Positions 5,848-6,433 of a stretch of 6,433 nt of DNA are shown piece by piece. This DNA is from Alphaproteobacteria bacterium. Lineage in GTDB: Bacteria; Pseudomonadota; Alphaproteobacteria; Rickettsiales; UBA1997. The stretch is from assembly GCA_016869695.1 (NCBI GenBank), contig VGDN01000065.1:1-6433 (forward strand), given 5' to 3'. Every line of letters begins with the position of its first letter. The stretch's first letter is position 1. The notes under the pieces are model-generated. The model had not been told where the DNA came from. It saw nothing but the letters and a program-made list of their open reading frames with translations, and ran no database searches. The position numbers and the translations under genes were made by a program.

Positions 5848-6433
5848 GCTCAAAGAGAGAAGTTACGACATCATCATCAAAAGCAATGCCATCAAGGCTT
5901 TGCCAGATTTCCTGTCCAAGAAAAATTACAGCAAAATTTTTGTCATCACCGATGAAAATGTCGCCAAGCTACATCTGGCAAGCCTTCCAACCACTACGGA
6001 AAATATCATTCTACCCGCGGGAGAGCAGACAAAATCCTTCCACCTCTTAGAAAAAACTTGCGAGGAAATCCTGGCGAAAGGCATTGACCGCAAGTCGCTA
6101 ATCATCGCCTTCGGAGGTGGTGTGGTCGGTGATTTTGCCGGATTCGCGGCATCGATTTTACTACGCGGCATCGACTTCATCCAAATTCCCACAACGCTGC
6201 TCGCCTGCGTCGACAGCTCGGTTGGCGGCAAGACGGCCGTTAACTCCAAAGCCGGAAAAAATTTAATTGGCAGTTTTTATCAACCAAAACTCGTCATCTG
6301 CGATTTAGATTTTCTAAAAACATTACCTGAGCGCGAACTTAGAGCTGGTTATGCTGAAGTGGTTAAGTACGGATTAATCCGTGACGAAAGATTTTTTGAA
6401 TTTCTCGAAGAAAATCACAGCAAGCTCTTTGCG
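5828..6433 (+). CDS. aroB: 3-dehydroquinate synthase, N-terminal part (cut by window edge)
   Basis: This enzyme converts DAHP to 3-dehydroquinate using NAD+ and a divalent metal, the second step of the chorismate pathway. The 202 codons visible are a little over half of the usual 360-370. The reading starts MKKIRVELKERSYDIII. It contains PAGEQTKS (63-70), the nucleotide-binding GGGVVGD (96-102), RGIDFIQIPTTLLACVDSSVGGKT (about 113-136) and ELRAGYAEVVKYGLI, with Glu177 and Lys180 matching the metal-ligand and substrate-binding region (E. coli Glu194, Lys197). Cys127 occupies a place that is usually Gln in the LLAQVDSS motif. The start at 5828 is supported by AAGGA 5 nt upstream and by the family's short N-terminal lead. 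It overlaps aroK by 20 bp. The reading frame is open to the right edge, so the truncation comes from the window, not from mutation. Confidence 0.97.
   Translation, partial: MKKIRVELKERSYDIIIKSNAIKALPDFLSKKNYSKIFVITDENVAKLHLASLPTTTENIILPAGEQTKSFHLLEKTCEEILAKGIDRKSLIIAFGGGVVGDFAGFAASILLRGIDFIQIPTTLLACVDSSVGGKTAVNSKAGKNLIGSFYQPKLVICDLDFLKTLPERELRAGYAEVVKYGLIRDERFFEFLEENHSKLFA

Noticed and set aside
5926..6249. Open frame of 107 codons on the minus strand opposite aroB
   Set aside because: It is antisense to conserved AroB motifs and shows no recognisable domain; a shadow of the real gene.

Overview
This window looks like ordinary chromosome from an alphaproteobacterium. The LepA, histidyl-tRNA synthetase, GyrA and Bax inhibitor-1/YccA-like proteins read, from memory of these families, most like those of the Rickettsiales and neighbouring deep-branching alphaproteobacteria. 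Base composition is intermediate (mid-40s % G+C by eye). A shikimate-pathway pair (aroK-aroB) argues against the genus Rickettsia itself, which lacks that pathway. It fits a less reduced relative, either free-living or host-associated. The placement is inferred from recalled sequence similarity, not from a search.

Layout: positions 1-1098 (minus) hold the N-terminal 366 codons of gyrA, cut by the window edge. Upstream of it on the same strand lies complete lepA (1152-2957). A 79-bp divergent spacer separates lepA from hisS (3037-4302, plus). Then come a tRNA-Asn(GTT) gene with encoded CCA (4340-4414, minus), a strong intrinsic terminator (4481-4514), and a seven-helix BI-1/YccA family membrane protein (4523-5245, minus). 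An 80-bp divergent spacer follows. Last are aroK (5326-5847) and the first 202 codons of aroB (5828-6433), overlapping by 20 bp on the plus strand and cut by the right edge. No stretch longer than 300 bases lacks a gene, and I see no mobile element, CRISPR array or phage gene.

Functionally the window is core information processing (gyrase, LepA, HisRS, tRNA-Asn) plus aromatic amino acid and chorismate biosynthesis. The most unusual feature is the lepA/hisS divergent spacer. Each gene is led by a four-unit heptanucleotide array of the form N-TAAATG. In both genes the ATG of the last perfect unit is the start codon, and no Shine-Dalgarno sequence is visible. Because three heptads make 21 nt, each gene is immediately preceded by an in-frame six-codon mini-ORF (MLNGKC* before lepA, MLNGKW* before hisS) whose TAA abuts the start codon. 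The two arrays form a 27-bp inverted repeat with two mismatches, and a good sigma-70-type promoter for hisS (TTAACA-N17-TATGAT) is embedded in it. A second point of interest is the GyrA quinolone-resistance-determining region, which carries Ala90, Pro91 and Glu94 (Mycobacterium tuberculosis numbering coincides).
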